Of a stretch of DNA of 44,186 nucleotides, positions 8,974 through 16,622 are shown one piece after another. The DNA is from an uncultured Muribaculaceae bacterium. GTDB lineage: Bacteria; Bacteroidota; Bacteroidia; Bacteroidales; Muribaculaceae. Location of the stretch: assembly GCA_910578385.1 (NCBI GenBank), contig CAJTQV010000023.1, positions 1-44,186 of the forward strand, in the 5' to 3' direction. Made by a program: the position numbers and the translations under genes. How positions within the stretch are numbered: position 1 is the stretch's first letter; each line of letters begins with the position of its first letter. The notes beneath the pieces were generated by a model. The model saw only the letters and a program-made list of their open reading frames with translations. It was not told the origin of the DNA and did no database searches.

Positions 8974-9999
8974 ATGAAAAAATCATCAATAATATTGGCG
9001 ATGGCTGCGCTGACTCTGGGCCTCGCTTCCTGCGGGCAGGAGAGCGATCCGAAGTATAACGCGCCGACCACATTCACCGTCGCGACTCCGGCGCTCCAGA
9101 ACCAGGAGTTCCTCTGCGCGAGCGAGATGACCGACCCTGAGACTTTCAATCTTTTCTGCACCCAGCCTGACTACGGTTATTCGGCAGTCTGCGAGTATTC
9201 GGCAATCGTGTCGCTCGACCCCGAGTGCCCCACCGAGGACCTTCAGGCCGTGACCGGCAAGTCTTACGCTCTTGAGAACACTCTCCCCAGCTCGGCTGCT
9301 ATGGCCATCAAGACATTCGAGCTTGGTGTGGCTGTGAACCAGCTTCTCGGCGTGACCGATAAAGAAGATTTCGATGCCAAGGGCTACGGCAACCAGACCT
9401 TCAAGTGCTACTTCCGCGCCGTTTGCGAGATTCCCGGAATCGAGGGCAGCCGTATCGTCAGCGACAATGTGGTAAGCTACAACCTGGTCCGCATACAGTA
9501 TGCAGAGAAGAAACCGGCATGGATCTATATCGTAGGTAACGTCCAGAATCCCGAGACTGGCGTTGTCGATGACTTCAAGGGTCCATCTGTTGCAAACTAC
9601 GACCACTACTACAACAACTTCCGCATGGAAGAACCTGCCAACATGATTGGCCAGAAGCTGTATGTAGGTCAGTTCAACATCAATCCGAAGTCGGCAACAC
9701 CCGACCTCAATAACGTTGACGACACATCTCAGTTCCGTTTCTTCACTGAACTTCTCGGATGGTCGACAGAAGCATCGCTCGGTTCAGCTGAGGGAGACTT
9801 CTATGTGCTGCCAATCGCAGACAAGTTCGACGCAGGATACAGCGGCGATGTTGTTGCGCATGGTCTCGGCAACTGGGGTGTCTGGGTAAGCGAACTCACT
9901 CCTATGACAGTTGTAGTTGACCAGGTGAATCTCAAAATCTATGTGAAGGAGGGCTTCCACGATGTGACATTCGTAGGTCGCGATCCTGAATTCAACTGA
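8974..9999 (+). CDS. SusE-like outer-membrane lipoprotein
   Basis: A 341-residue lipoprotein (LASC, Cys20 lipidated) located 24 bases after susD. After the anchor comes an Ig-like SusE-type domain (about 30-170: TFTVATPALQNQEF then VCEYSAIVSLDPE). A C-terminal module follows with AWIYIVGNVQNPETG, the WxYxVG pattern seen at the start of SusE/SusF carbohydrate-binding modules. Aromatic residues in the last 150 positions could form a glycan platform. The role is inferred to be surface retention of the oligosaccharide. The operon position agrees, but identity to SusE itself is only by family resemblance. Confidence 0.8.
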   Translation: MKKSSIILAMAALTLGLASCGQESDPKYNAPTTFTVATPALQNQEFLCASEMTDPETFNLFCTQPDYGYSAVCEYSAIVSLDPECPTEDLQAVTGKSYALENTLPSSAAMAIKTFELGVAVNQLLGVTDKEDFDAKGYGNQTFKCYFRAVCEIPGIEGSRIVSDNVVSYNLVRIQYAEKKPAWIYIVGNVQNPETGVVDDFKGPSVANYDHYYNNFRMEEPANMIGQKLYVGQFNINPKSATPDLNNVDDTSQFRFFTELLGWSTEASLGSAEGDFYVLPIADKFDAGYSGDVVAHGLGNWGVWVSELTPMTVVVDQVNLKIYVKEGFHDVTFVGRDPEFN

Positions 10000-10011
10000 T
10001 GCCTTCATTGA

Positions 10012-10037
10012 GCGGGGAGGCCGCTGAGTCTCCCCGC
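10012..10037 (+). promoter_or_regulatory. Intercistronic hairpin between susE-like and susF-like genes
   Basis: GCGGGGAG (10012-10019) pairs with CTCCCCGC (10030-10037) around a 10-base loop, followed by CAAAAAG and not by a T run. It is better explained as an mRNA stability or partial-attenuation element than as a full stop, because the next cistron clearly belongs to the locus. Confidence 0.5.
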
Positions 10038-10071
10038 CCAAAAAGCTAATCTACTAAAACAGTAATCACTT

Positions 10072-11565
10072 ATGAAAAAGATAAAATTCATATCAGCAAT
10101 AGCTCTGACCATGGTGATGGCATCGTGCGACAACTTCGACCTGCCTAATCCTCCGGGTCAGACAAACCCCGAGCCGGACGGTTACTTCGCCAACTCCGGT
10201 CTCGTCCTCACAAAGGGAGCCGAGGATATCAACCTCGTCACTCTCAATGAGGAGAACAAATTCGCCAACATGGCGACTATCACCGAGCTTATAGACTTCC
10301 CTGAAGCCTACACTCTCTCAATCGACATGCAGGTTTCGGGCAACGAGAACTTCTCTAAGTACGCTACTGTCGGAACCGTTATCGATGGTGACGCGGTGAC
10401 TGTGAACCCCGACTTCCTCAACGGAGCAATCCAGGAGGTCATGACCAAGCAGCCGGGTACATATGACGTGTACACCCGCTTCGTGGCATATGCCGAGCGC
10501 GGCACGACCCGTATGCGCCTCGGCGGTATCGACGCCACTTACCTCCCCGCCTCTTACAAGGTGACCACACTCAATCCTGAGAAGGTCATGGAGCAGAGCT
10601 ACTACATCGTTGGTGACTTCTGCGACTGGGATGTCAAGAAGGCAATCAAGATGAACAATACACTCGGCAATGTCAGCGTATACGACAACCCCGAGTTTGC
10701 AATCAAGCTTAACGTACCCGCAGACGAGACCCTCAGCTGGAAGATACTTCCCGCTTCTTCATACGAGGCCGGAAGCCTTGACGGAGCACTCGGCTGCAAC
10801 CCCGCCGAGGGTGGTCTGAGCGGCAAGCTCATCTCCGCAGCAGGCAAGGACAACGCAGGTGTTATCGAGCTTCTCGGTGATGTCCTCGTGACAATCAACG
10901 TCGAACTTGACTCGTACACTGTAGGCTATGCCCTTGAGGTTCTCTATCCGTTCACAAGCGGCAATACCAGCAAGCCCGAAGATGTCATGCTTCTCTACAC
11001 TACCGACTACATCAACTATGGCGGTGTAGCGATGCTCAACACGCTCTGGTATTGCGCAGGTCAGCCCAACTATCAGGGTGATGTGCTCTTCCGTCAGGCT
11101 CCCGACGCATTCGAGGACAGCGAGGATGGCCTGACCCGTACAGGTAGCCTCACGACTTCATCTGACGGTACACGTCTTATGACTCCGGTCAAGGGTAAGA
11201 ATCTGTATTGGCTTGATGTTAACCTTATCCAGCTTACCTACAATATCACAGCCCTCAAAACACTGTCTGTGATTGGCAGCGGTAACGGATGGGATCTTGC
11301 AACAGCAGCTGAGCTGACTCCTTCTGCTGACTTCAAGGTATGGACAGCTTCAGACGTTGAGATTGGCGATGAGTTCAAGATTAACGCCAACGGCGCATGG
11401 GCAATCGGCTTCAGCGGTACATCTATCGATGACGTTACCGGCAAGTTCGTATATCAGGTTAACAAGCAGGATGGCGGCGACAACCTCAAGTGCTCCGCTC
11501 CCGGCAAGTACAACGTGACAGTAGACTTCAGCTCATACCCCTACATCGTCACACTCTCGAAATAA
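10072..11565 (+). CDS. SusF-like multidomain glycan-binding lipoprotein
   Basis: A 497-residue lipoprotein (MASC, Cys19 lipidated). It has an N-terminal Ig-like domain (about 45-175), then two or three modules. The first starts QSYYIVGDFCDWDVKKAIKM and the last LSVIGSGNGWDLATAAEL, both with the Gly-x-x-Trp-Asp motif of SusE/SusF starch-binding modules. The region between (about 285-400) has VMLLYTTDYINYGGVAMLNTLW, a similar repeat. It ends the operon, with a strong terminator 20 bases later. The role is inferred: binding of the polysaccharide at the cell surface. The glycan is unproven. Confidence 0.8.
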   Translation: MKKIKFISAIALTMVMASCDNFDLPNPPGQTNPEPDGYFANSGLVLTKGAEDINLVTLNEENKFANMATITELIDFPEAYTLSIDMQVSGNENFSKYATVGTVIDGDAVTVNPDFLNGAIQEVMTKQPGTYDVYTRFVAYAERGTTRMRLGGIDATYLPASYKVTTLNPEKVMEQSYYIVGDFCDWDVKKAIKMNNTLGNVSVYDNPEFAIKLNVPADETLSWKILPASSYEAGSLDGALGCNPAEGGLSGKLISAAGKDNAGVIELLGDVLVTINVELDSYTVGYALEVLYPFTSGNTSKPEDVMLLYTTDYINYGGVAMLNTLWYCAGQPNYQGDVLFRQAPDAFEDSEDGLTRTGSLTTSSDGTRLMTPVKGKNLYWLDVNLIQLTYNITALKTLSVIGSGNGWDLATAAELTPSADFKVWTASDVEIGDEFKINANGAWAIGFSGTSIDDVTGKFVYQVNKQDGGDNLKCSAPGKYNVTVDFSSYPYIVTLSK

Positions 11566-11585
11566 TCCACCAACCCCTATACTCG

Positions 11586-11617
11586 AAACGCCCGGCCCCA
11601 CAGCCGGGCGTTTCTTA
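11586..11617 (+). terminator. Intrinsic terminator of the sus-like operon
   Basis: An 11-bp perfect stem (AAACGCCCGGC, 11586-11596, with GCCGGGCGTTT, 11603-11613), a six-base loop and a T-rich tail. Confidence 0.9.
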
Positions 11618-11686
11618 TTTTACAATTGAATTTTATCCATGAAAATGGGACAATCGCAAAAAAATCTAAAATTTTGGTTAAAATAG

Positions 11687-11717
11687 TTGGAAATCACAAT
11701 ATTTGTTCCTAATTTTG
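11687..11717 (+). promoter_or_regulatory. Promoter of the T9SS-exported protein gene
   Basis: TAATTTTG (11710-11717) fits the -7 consensus. GTTGG at about 11686-11690 is a weak -33 box at roughly the right spacing. The leader to the ATG at 11831 is about 105 bases, A/T rich and without clear structure. This gives the gene its own transcript after the operon terminator. Confidence 0.6.
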
Positions 11718-11830
11718 CAAAGAATTCGTGCCGTGAGAACTCTACTAACTCCTTCCGACAGCCCGAATCCGCTTTAGACTTAGAAATCAAATATATCAAA
11801 TATTAACCAAAAAAATCTAAAGATTCAATT

Positions 11831-12748
11831 ATGAAGAAAATTTACGCTCTTGCAGCAGCTGCCCTCATGGCCGTTGCAGCCAACGCACAGGACGGTGCGC
11901 CCCTCTACATCACAGGTGGTGCCGGTGCAGATGATGCCTCAGGCTTCGTAAACGGAAACTGGAATCCCGCAACTCCTGATGAGTTAGCATACGCAGACGG
12001 CCAGTACACCATTACTGTTCCCTCGCTCGCACAGTTCAAAATTTCCACAGCATGTGGCGACTGGGACACTTTCAATGCCAGCGCACTCGGTTGCGGCGAA
12101 GCTGGATATGGCAACGTACAGGGTGTAGCAGTTCCTCTCGTACAGTGGGGTGAGAACACTGCATGTCCCTGGATTGGAGACTGGACAATTGTGATTCCGG
12201 CCGACCTCAGCACAATCACACTGACCACTACAACCCCTGAACCTTCTGAGAATCCCCTCTACTTCCGTGGTGACATCAACGGCTGGGGTACTCCTGATGA
12301 GTGGAAATGGTCTCAGCTGAATGACAATGTCTACAAATTCACATGCGGAGAAGGTATCGCTATCCTCCCCGGCGAAGGTTTCAAGATTTCTGACGCAGCC
12401 TGGACTGATGCTATCAACTTTGGCACCGCTGAACCCATTCTCCTCGACGTAGAGAACATTCTCGAAGCAGCTGCTACATCTCCCAACATGACACTTGATG
12501 CAGAATATGCTGATGGATGGAATGGTGTTGCCTACTTCAACATCACAGAGAAGCTCCTCTGGATGTCAAACGACAAAGAGGCTACTCCCGACGGATGGGA
12601 TCTCACCAGCGCTGTTGAGTCTGTAAACGTTGAGAACAACGCAGCTGCAGCTTACTACACTCTTCAGGGTGTACGCGTGGCTAACCCCGAGAACGGTCTC
12701 TTCATCGTTGTCAAGGACGGCAAAGCAAGCAAGGTTCTCGTGAAGTAA
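11831..12748 (+). CDS. Secreted carbohydrate-binding-like protein with T9SS C-terminal signal
   Basis: 305 residues. Signal peptide 1-19 (ANA before Gln20), not a lipoprotein. Two similar beta-rich modules follow: one starting PLYITGGAGADD (about 25-135), the other PLYFRGDINGWGTPDEWKW (about 142-265), whose FRGDINGW resembles the start of SusE/F-type starch-binding modules. Residues 273-305 (YYTLQGVRVANPENGLFIVV to KVLVK) form a type A sorting domain of the type IX (Por) secretion system, which is removed after export. It is adjacent to the sus-like operon but has its own promoter and terminator. Likely a surface or released glycan-binding protein; no catalytic residues are recognised. Confidence 0.8.
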   Translation: MKKIYALAAAALMAVAANAQDGAPLYITGGAGADDASGFVNGNWNPATPDELAYADGQYTITVPSLAQFKISTACGDWDTFNASALGCGEAGYGNVQGVAVPLVQWGENTACPWIGDWTIVIPADLSTITLTTTTPEPSENPLYFRGDINGWGTPDEWKWSQLNDNVYKFTCGEGIAILPGEGFKISDAAWTDAINFGTAEPILLDVENILEAAATSPNMTLDAEYADGWNGVAYFNITEKLLWMSNDKEATPDGWDLTSAVESVNVENNAAAAYYTLQGVRVANPENGLFIVVKDGKASKVLVK

Positions 12749-12801
12749 TTCACCCCCTGAAAATAAACCGACATCGATTCACCCGAACCGATGTCTCCCC
12801 C

Positions 12802-12832
12802 AAAGGCGGCTCCCCCCGGAGCCGCCTTTCTC
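12802..12832 (+). terminator. Intrinsic terminator
   Basis: A 12-bp perfect stem (AAAGGCGGCTCC, 12802-12813, with GGAGCCGCCTTT, 12818-12829) and a four-base loop, 53 bases after the T9SS protein gene. The short flanking A and T runs allow action in both directions. Confidence 0.85.
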
Positions 12833-12878
12833 ATTCCCTCATGTGCCCTGTCGACATCCAATTCCGCCAGCAGCCAAT

Positions 12879-12938
12879 AAAATCGAATTGCGGCTAAAAG
12901 TGGGTATTTTTACCCACTTTTAGCCGCAATTCGATTTT
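12879..12938. repeat. 28-bp perfect inverted repeat with a four-base loop
   Basis: Left arm 12879-12906 and right arm 12911-12938 are exact reverse complements around TTTT. The arms begin AAAATCGAATTGCGG and end AAAAGTGGGTA. It lies 50 bases after a normal terminator and is followed by AAGACC, not a T run. The arm is much longer than terminators need. It may be a palindromic mobile element or a structured RNA. Confidence 0.85.
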
Positions 12939-13018
12939 AAGACCTCTTCTAAAGGCTGAAATCTAACGCCTGATACCTGAAAATGTACGGATAAGGGTGA
13001 GTACCGTAAAGTGGTTGG

Positions 13019-13026
13019 TACCTTTG
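13019..13026 (+). promoter_or_regulatory. Candidate -7 element (TACCTTTG)
   Basis: Matches TAnnTTTG 15 bases before the ATG at 13042, which would give a leader of about ten bases. It overlaps the open frame that starts at 12997, and this argues for the later start codon. Confidence 0.5.
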
Positions 13027-13041
13027 CCGGTAAAAAAGACT

Positions 13042-14397
13042 ATGATTATCAGAATTCCTCTCACTGAGAAAAATTGCACAATCTCCCCGATTCCTCTGGA
13101 GGATAACCCGGCGCGGTCGGACCTGTCGGACTCGTCAGACTTGTCAGACCGATCAGACCGGTGGGTTCCGTCGGCGCTCGACGGCTTCGAGCTGCCGGTG
13201 GCGACTTTCACGCTCGCTCCGGGGGAGCTGACCGCTTATGAGTCGTCGCGCTATTCGCATCCGGTGGCCTCGGTCAATGTCTCGGTGCCCGACGCCGACC
13301 TACCGCTGGTGAACAGCTGGTTCGGCAACACCTCCTCGGGCGTGAGCTCCGCGAGCGACACACTCATAAAGCGTATGACCGACGCTGTTACCGGTTGCAT
13401 TGAAACCTATCTGACTGCTGCGGCGCGTGCGTCGCTATTTACGGCTCCTTTCCGTGTGGGCTACGCTTTGCGCATCGCAGACGGCACGCATGTGTGCCGC
13501 TCAACGCCGCGTCTGCTCTGCCCCAACCCGATGGCTCCGCTCATGCTGATACGCGAACGGAAGCTGTCGGACAATATGCTCCAGACGCTCACCGAGATTG
13601 TAAACGTTCCATCGGCATTGTCGGCATCATTGCCGGCGTTTTCACTACCGCAGGGAGCGGAAGGCCTGGTGACCCACCTCGACTTCTACGCTACGAGGCA
13701 GACGGCGTTGCTGACGGGTGACGAGACTGTGGCAGGGGTGCGCACGTATGCCTATTTCGGGGAAAATGTTCCCTGCTGGCACTACCCGCGACTGGCAGAA
13801 GACCTGGTGAAGGAGGCGGCAACAGCCGACAGTTCATTCCGCGTGATTGCATCGGTTCCGATTGCAGAGGCTGTGAAGGGACTGGGCGGCATTACGTTGC
13901 CGCTCGACATGAAGAATCTTGACAACTGGTCGGACTTTCCGGCTCTCGACAGCGAACCTACCACAAAGCCCGACACACCGACCGATCCGGATAATCCGGA
14001 TGACCCGGAGATTCCTCACACGCATATACTTCTTGAAACCGAGCCTCTCGATCTGGGGCTTCCGGAGACGGCAAAGAAAATCCGCGCCCTTACAGTACGC
14101 GGCATCTTCCCCCGTTCGCGGAGAGTGACGATTCCAATTGAGACCATCGCCAACACTGCGAATGTCAATGCTATTGAGACAGGGAAGAATCCGCCGGAGG
14201 GAGGCACCGTAGATGTGAAAGCCGAGATTGAGGTTACAGTATACGGTTCGCACCACAGGGAGCGGTGGCACCGGATAGCAACATCGCGCGGTCCGCACGT
14301 GCGCTACCTGCGCACCGTCCGCTACCGCTGGCTGCGCGTGTCAATCACCGCCCCCCGCTCCTCCACCCCCGACGCCCTCGTCTTCACTATCGCCTGA
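13042..14397 (+). CDS. Unrecognised 451-residue protein
   Basis: I do not recognise this protein. It has no signal peptide. Residues about 26-40 are an Asp/Ser repeat (SDLSDSSDLSDRSDR) made by five 9-bp DNA repeats. A Thr/Pro/Asp linker (about 307-328: TKPDTPTDPDNPDDPEIPHT) separates an N-terminal domain of about 300 residues from a C-terminal, apparently all-beta domain (330-451) ending in Arg-rich strands (HVRYLRTVRYRWLRVSITA). The frame is open from 12997, but a promoter-like TACCTTTG lies inside the extension, so the ATG at 13042 (MIIRIPLTEK) is preferred. Its neighbours are a palindrome upstream and the tandem element array downstream, so no operon partner hints at a role. Confidence 0.65.
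   Translation: MIIRIPLTEKNCTISPIPLEDNPARSDLSDSSDLSDRSDRWVPSALDGFELPVATFTLAPGELTAYESSRYSHPVASVNVSVPDADLPLVNSWFGNTSSGVSSASDTLIKRMTDAVTGCIETYLTAAARASLFTAPFRVGYALRIADGTHVCRSTPRLLCPNPMAPLMLIRERKLSDNMLQTLTEIVNVPSALSASLPAFSLPQGAEGLVTHLDFYATRQTALLTGDETVAGVRTYAYFGENVPCWHYPRLAEDLVKEAATADSSFRVIASVPIAEAVKGLGGITLPLDMKNLDNWSDFPALDSEPTTKPDTPTDPDNPDDPEIPHTHILLETEPLDLGLPETAKKIRALTVRGIFPRSRRVTIPIETIANTANVNAIETGKNPPEGGTVDVKAEIEVTVYGSHHRERWHRIATSRGPHVRYLRTVRYRWLRVSITAPRSSTPDALVFTIA
13117..13161 (+). repeat. Five 9-bp tandem repeats (TCRGAC-NNN) inside a gene
   Basis: The units are TCGGACCTG, TCGGACTCG, TCAGACTTG, TCAGACCGA and TCAGACCGG. The 9-bp period keeps the reading frame and encodes Ser-Asp-X five times, so copy-number change would lengthen or shorten the protein without breaking it. 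Confidence 0.85.
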
Positions 14398-14457
14398 CAG
14401 CATCGGCGATGTCGGGATTTGTTGTTGATTTTGGGTTTTGCTTAGGAGAGGTGATTG

Positions 14458-14743
14458 AAGGCATCGCGGATCCGGCGTTTTTGCCTTGCAAAATACGGCC
14501 TCGAAACGCGGATGGGGCGGATTTTCGCGGATTCTTAAATCTGAACAGATCCGCAGCCATCGAATCTGATCCGCGACTGAACCGTTTGCAACGCAAACAG
14601 TGACTCCGCGTCCCTTGGACAAAGTCAACCCAAATCAATAAAAATCAGGAAAATCCAATTAGCGGAAAAATCCGCGCAAAATCCGCTACATCCGCGCCCC
14701 GAGGCAAACAACGCGGAGCGTTGAGCCGAATCCGCGATGCCTT
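14458..14743. mobile_element. MITE-like element, copy 1 of a tandem array
   Basis: A 286-bp unit bounded by 19-base inverted ends with one mismatch: AAGGCATCGCGGATCCGGC (14458-14476) and the complement of AAGGCATCGCGGATTCGGC (14725-14743). The interior is rich in ATCCGCG in both orientations, so the unit is heavily self-complementary. It contains no transposase. Minus-strand frames through it are repeated in both copies and interrupted by small indels, so I do not call them genes. Confidence 0.7.
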
Positions 14744-14825
14744 CTATCAATAATAATCAGAAAAAATCAGAGTAGTCTCAAGTTTAAATAAAACCGGATA
14801 ATTTTGTTTTAAGGAGAAGTGATTG

Positions 14826-15112
14826 AAGGCATCGCGGATCCGGCGTATTTTGCCTCGCAAAATACGGCCTAGAAACGCGGATGGGGCGGATTTTCGCGGA
14901 TTCTCAAATCTGAACAGATCCGCAGCCATCGAATCTGATCCGCGACTGAACCGTTTGCAACGCAAACAGTGACTCCGCGTCCCTTGGACAAAGTCAACCC
15001 AAATCAATAAAAATCAGGAAAATCCAATTAGCGGAAAAATCCGCGCAAAATCCGCTACATCCGCGCCCCGAGGCAAACAACGCGGAGCGTTGAGCCGAAT
15101 CCGCGATGCCTT
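14826..15112. mobile_element. MITE-like element, copy 2 of a tandem array
   Basis: Nearly identical to copy 1, one base longer (TATTTTGCCTCG against TTTTTGCCTTG near the left end), with inverted ends at 14826-14844 and 15094-15112. An 82-base spacer with a TAATTTTG promoter-like box and AAGGAG (14744-14825) separates it from copy 1; the same spacer recurs at 15113-15194. The tandem period is therefore 369 bases. Confidence 0.75.
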
Positions 15113-15194
15113 CTATCAATAATAATCAGAAAAAATCAGAGTAGTCTCAAGTTTAAATAAAACCGGATAATTTTGTTTTAAGGAGAAGTGATTG

Positions 15195-15283
15195 AAGGCA
15201 TCGCGGATCCGGCGTATTTTGCCTCGCAAAATACGGCCTAGAAACGCGGATGGGGCGGATTTTCGCGGATTCTCGAATCTGAA
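15195..15283. mobile_element. MITE-like element, truncated copy 3
   Basis: The left inverted end (15195-15213) and first 89 bases match copy 2, then similarity stops abruptly at CTGAA. The next 50 bases are unique and lead into the 3' end of the minus-strand gene at 15333. Confidence 0.75.
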
Positions 15284-15332
15284 AGACAGCGTTTTGATTC
15301 GCGGAAGGCTGTGGCGTTGGTACGCCTACGCC

Positions 15333-15755
15333 TCAGATGTTATTTACCAGCCTATAGATACCATTTACGTAGGGCAATGACTCACTGATTCTACCAAATC
15401 TAAACTCTTTAGCACCGAAATTGATGAGATAACCGAGTTTGAAGCGTGATAATTTCAAATATGTGAGCAACTGTCTGCATTCAGCCTCCTTCATCTGACC
15501 AAGAGCTTTTACCTCAATTATCACACGTCCATCCACAACCATGTCAGCCCTATACGAGTCTTCAATTACAACTCCTTTATATACAGCCGGGACATCGACT
15601 TGCCGCCGAACGGAGTGTCCCATCTCAGTCAATTCTATTTCAAGAGCGGCCTCGTAGAAAATCTCCCTCAGTCCCCTACCGGCTGTATTCCTTACATTAT
15701 ACGCAGCCCGGATTATGTCACTGCCGACTTTTATGTATTCCTCATTCAGTGACAT
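15333..15755 (-). CDS. GxxExxY protein (PD-(D/E)xK-like fold)
   Basis: 140 residues, the usual length of this family. GLREIFY (about 28-34) is the name-giving G-x-x-E-x-x-Y motif. ADMVVDGRVIIEVKAL (about 70-85) has the Asp and Glu-x-Lys spacing of a PD-(D/E)xK nuclease-like core. The family is common in Bacteroidetes, and its cellular function is not established. It lies three bases after the stop of the MptE-like gene, so it probably ends a three-gene minus-strand operon. Its own 3' end is 50 bases from the truncated repeat. Confidence 0.88.
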   Translation of the reverse strand: MSLNEEYIKVGSDIIRAAYNVRNTAGRGLREIFYEAALEIELTEMGHSVRRQVDVPAVYKGVVIEDSYRADMVVDGRVIIEVKALGQMKEAECRQLLTYLKLSRFKLGYLINFGAKEFRFGRISESLPYVNGIYRLVNNI

Positions 15756-15758
15756 CTC

Positions 15759-16622
15759 TCAGTTCTCGTCTTTGAGGTGGCGTAGGGTGGTGCGGGGGAA
15801 GGCGTCGATGAAGCTGCCGGGGGTGGCGTTGAGGACTTCGACGCCCCGGCGGTCAGTGTAGGCTTTCAGGTTGTGGTAGCTGCGGAAGGCTATGGCGTAG
15901 TTCTCGTAGACATCGTGGATGCGCACGTTCCTGAATATCTCCTCGGCACGGCGCAGCTCCTTGTCGTCGTCCTTGTAGAAGTGCGGCTGAACCGACACCA
16001 CACAATTGCGCTCCGTGACCCAGAGAGTCTTGCTCCAGTTGTGGTCGGCTCCAATCAGCACCACACGTCGGAAACCCTCGCGCATGGCCGACATGATGGA
16101 GGGTATCAGCACGTTGCGCGGACGCGGCATGGCAAGTCCCATGTCGTAGACCGGACGCATCAGCCAGCCGAAACCCTCGGCCGGCGTGAGGTTGTAATAT
16201 TTTACGGTCACATTCCCCGGCAGACGGCGCACCTCGGCCATGCCACGCGCCGTGGCCGGAAGAAACAGAGTCATCGGCCAGTCAACACCGGCCAACGCCT
16301 CCCACAGCGCGGGAACCTTGCCCGTCTTCACCTTTAGGAAGAAGGCGATGTCGGCCAAGATATAATAGTCAGGGCGCAGTTCGCGGAACTCCGGGGCGAG
16401 AGCCGACAGATTGACCGCCATGCGCGGATAAGCCTTGAGCACATCCATGTCGTGCTCCATGGCGTCGCGCAGCGAGGGGCCGTTGCCCATTATGATTATG
16501 GTGTCCTTGCGGTCGCGGCAGCGACCCGTGGGACGGCGCGACATAAGCACAATCTTGACCAGCGAAGCAAGCGACGCCACGCTCTTCCCCAAGCCCCTCT
16601 GTATCTTCTCAAGCGTCTTCAT
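15759..16622 (-). CDS. MptE/DUF115-like protein
   Basis: 287 residues from the ATG at 16622; an in-frame ATG at 16640 would add six. After an N-terminal basic helix comes a Rossmann-like core: TIIIMGNGPSLRD, then PDYYILADIAFF and VVLIGADHNWSK, the arrangement of DUF115 / 6-hydroxymethylpterin pyrophosphokinase MptE-like proteins, which in bacteria are often linked to surface-sugar transfer. The conserved NGPS and GADH motifs are intact. It overlaps the 3' end of the SDR gene by 14 bases and is followed at three bases by the GxxExxY gene. Substrate unknown; a role in envelope glycan or nucleotide-sugar chemistry is a guess from the family and the SDR neighbour. Confidence 0.75.
   Translation of the reverse strand: MKTLEKIQRGLGKSVASLASLVKIVLMSRRPTGRCRDRKDTIIIMGNGPSLRDAMEHDMDVLKAYPRMAVNLSALAPEFRELRPDYYILADIAFFLKVKTGKVPALWEALAGVDWPMTLFLPATARGMAEVRRLPGNVTVKYYNLTPAEGFGWLMRPVYDMGLAMPRPRNVLIPSIMSAMREGFRRVVLIGADHNWSKTLWVTERNCVVSVQPHFYKDDDKELRRAEEIFRNVRIHDVYENYAIAFRSYHNLKAYTDRRGVEVLNATPGSFIDAFPRTTLRHLKDEN

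Noticed and set aside
14387..15007. Two similar minus-strand open frames (MIWVDFVQGTRSH...) in the repeat array
   Set aside because: They are the same repeated noncoding element read twice, with differing ends due to indels, no promoter and no recognisable domain.
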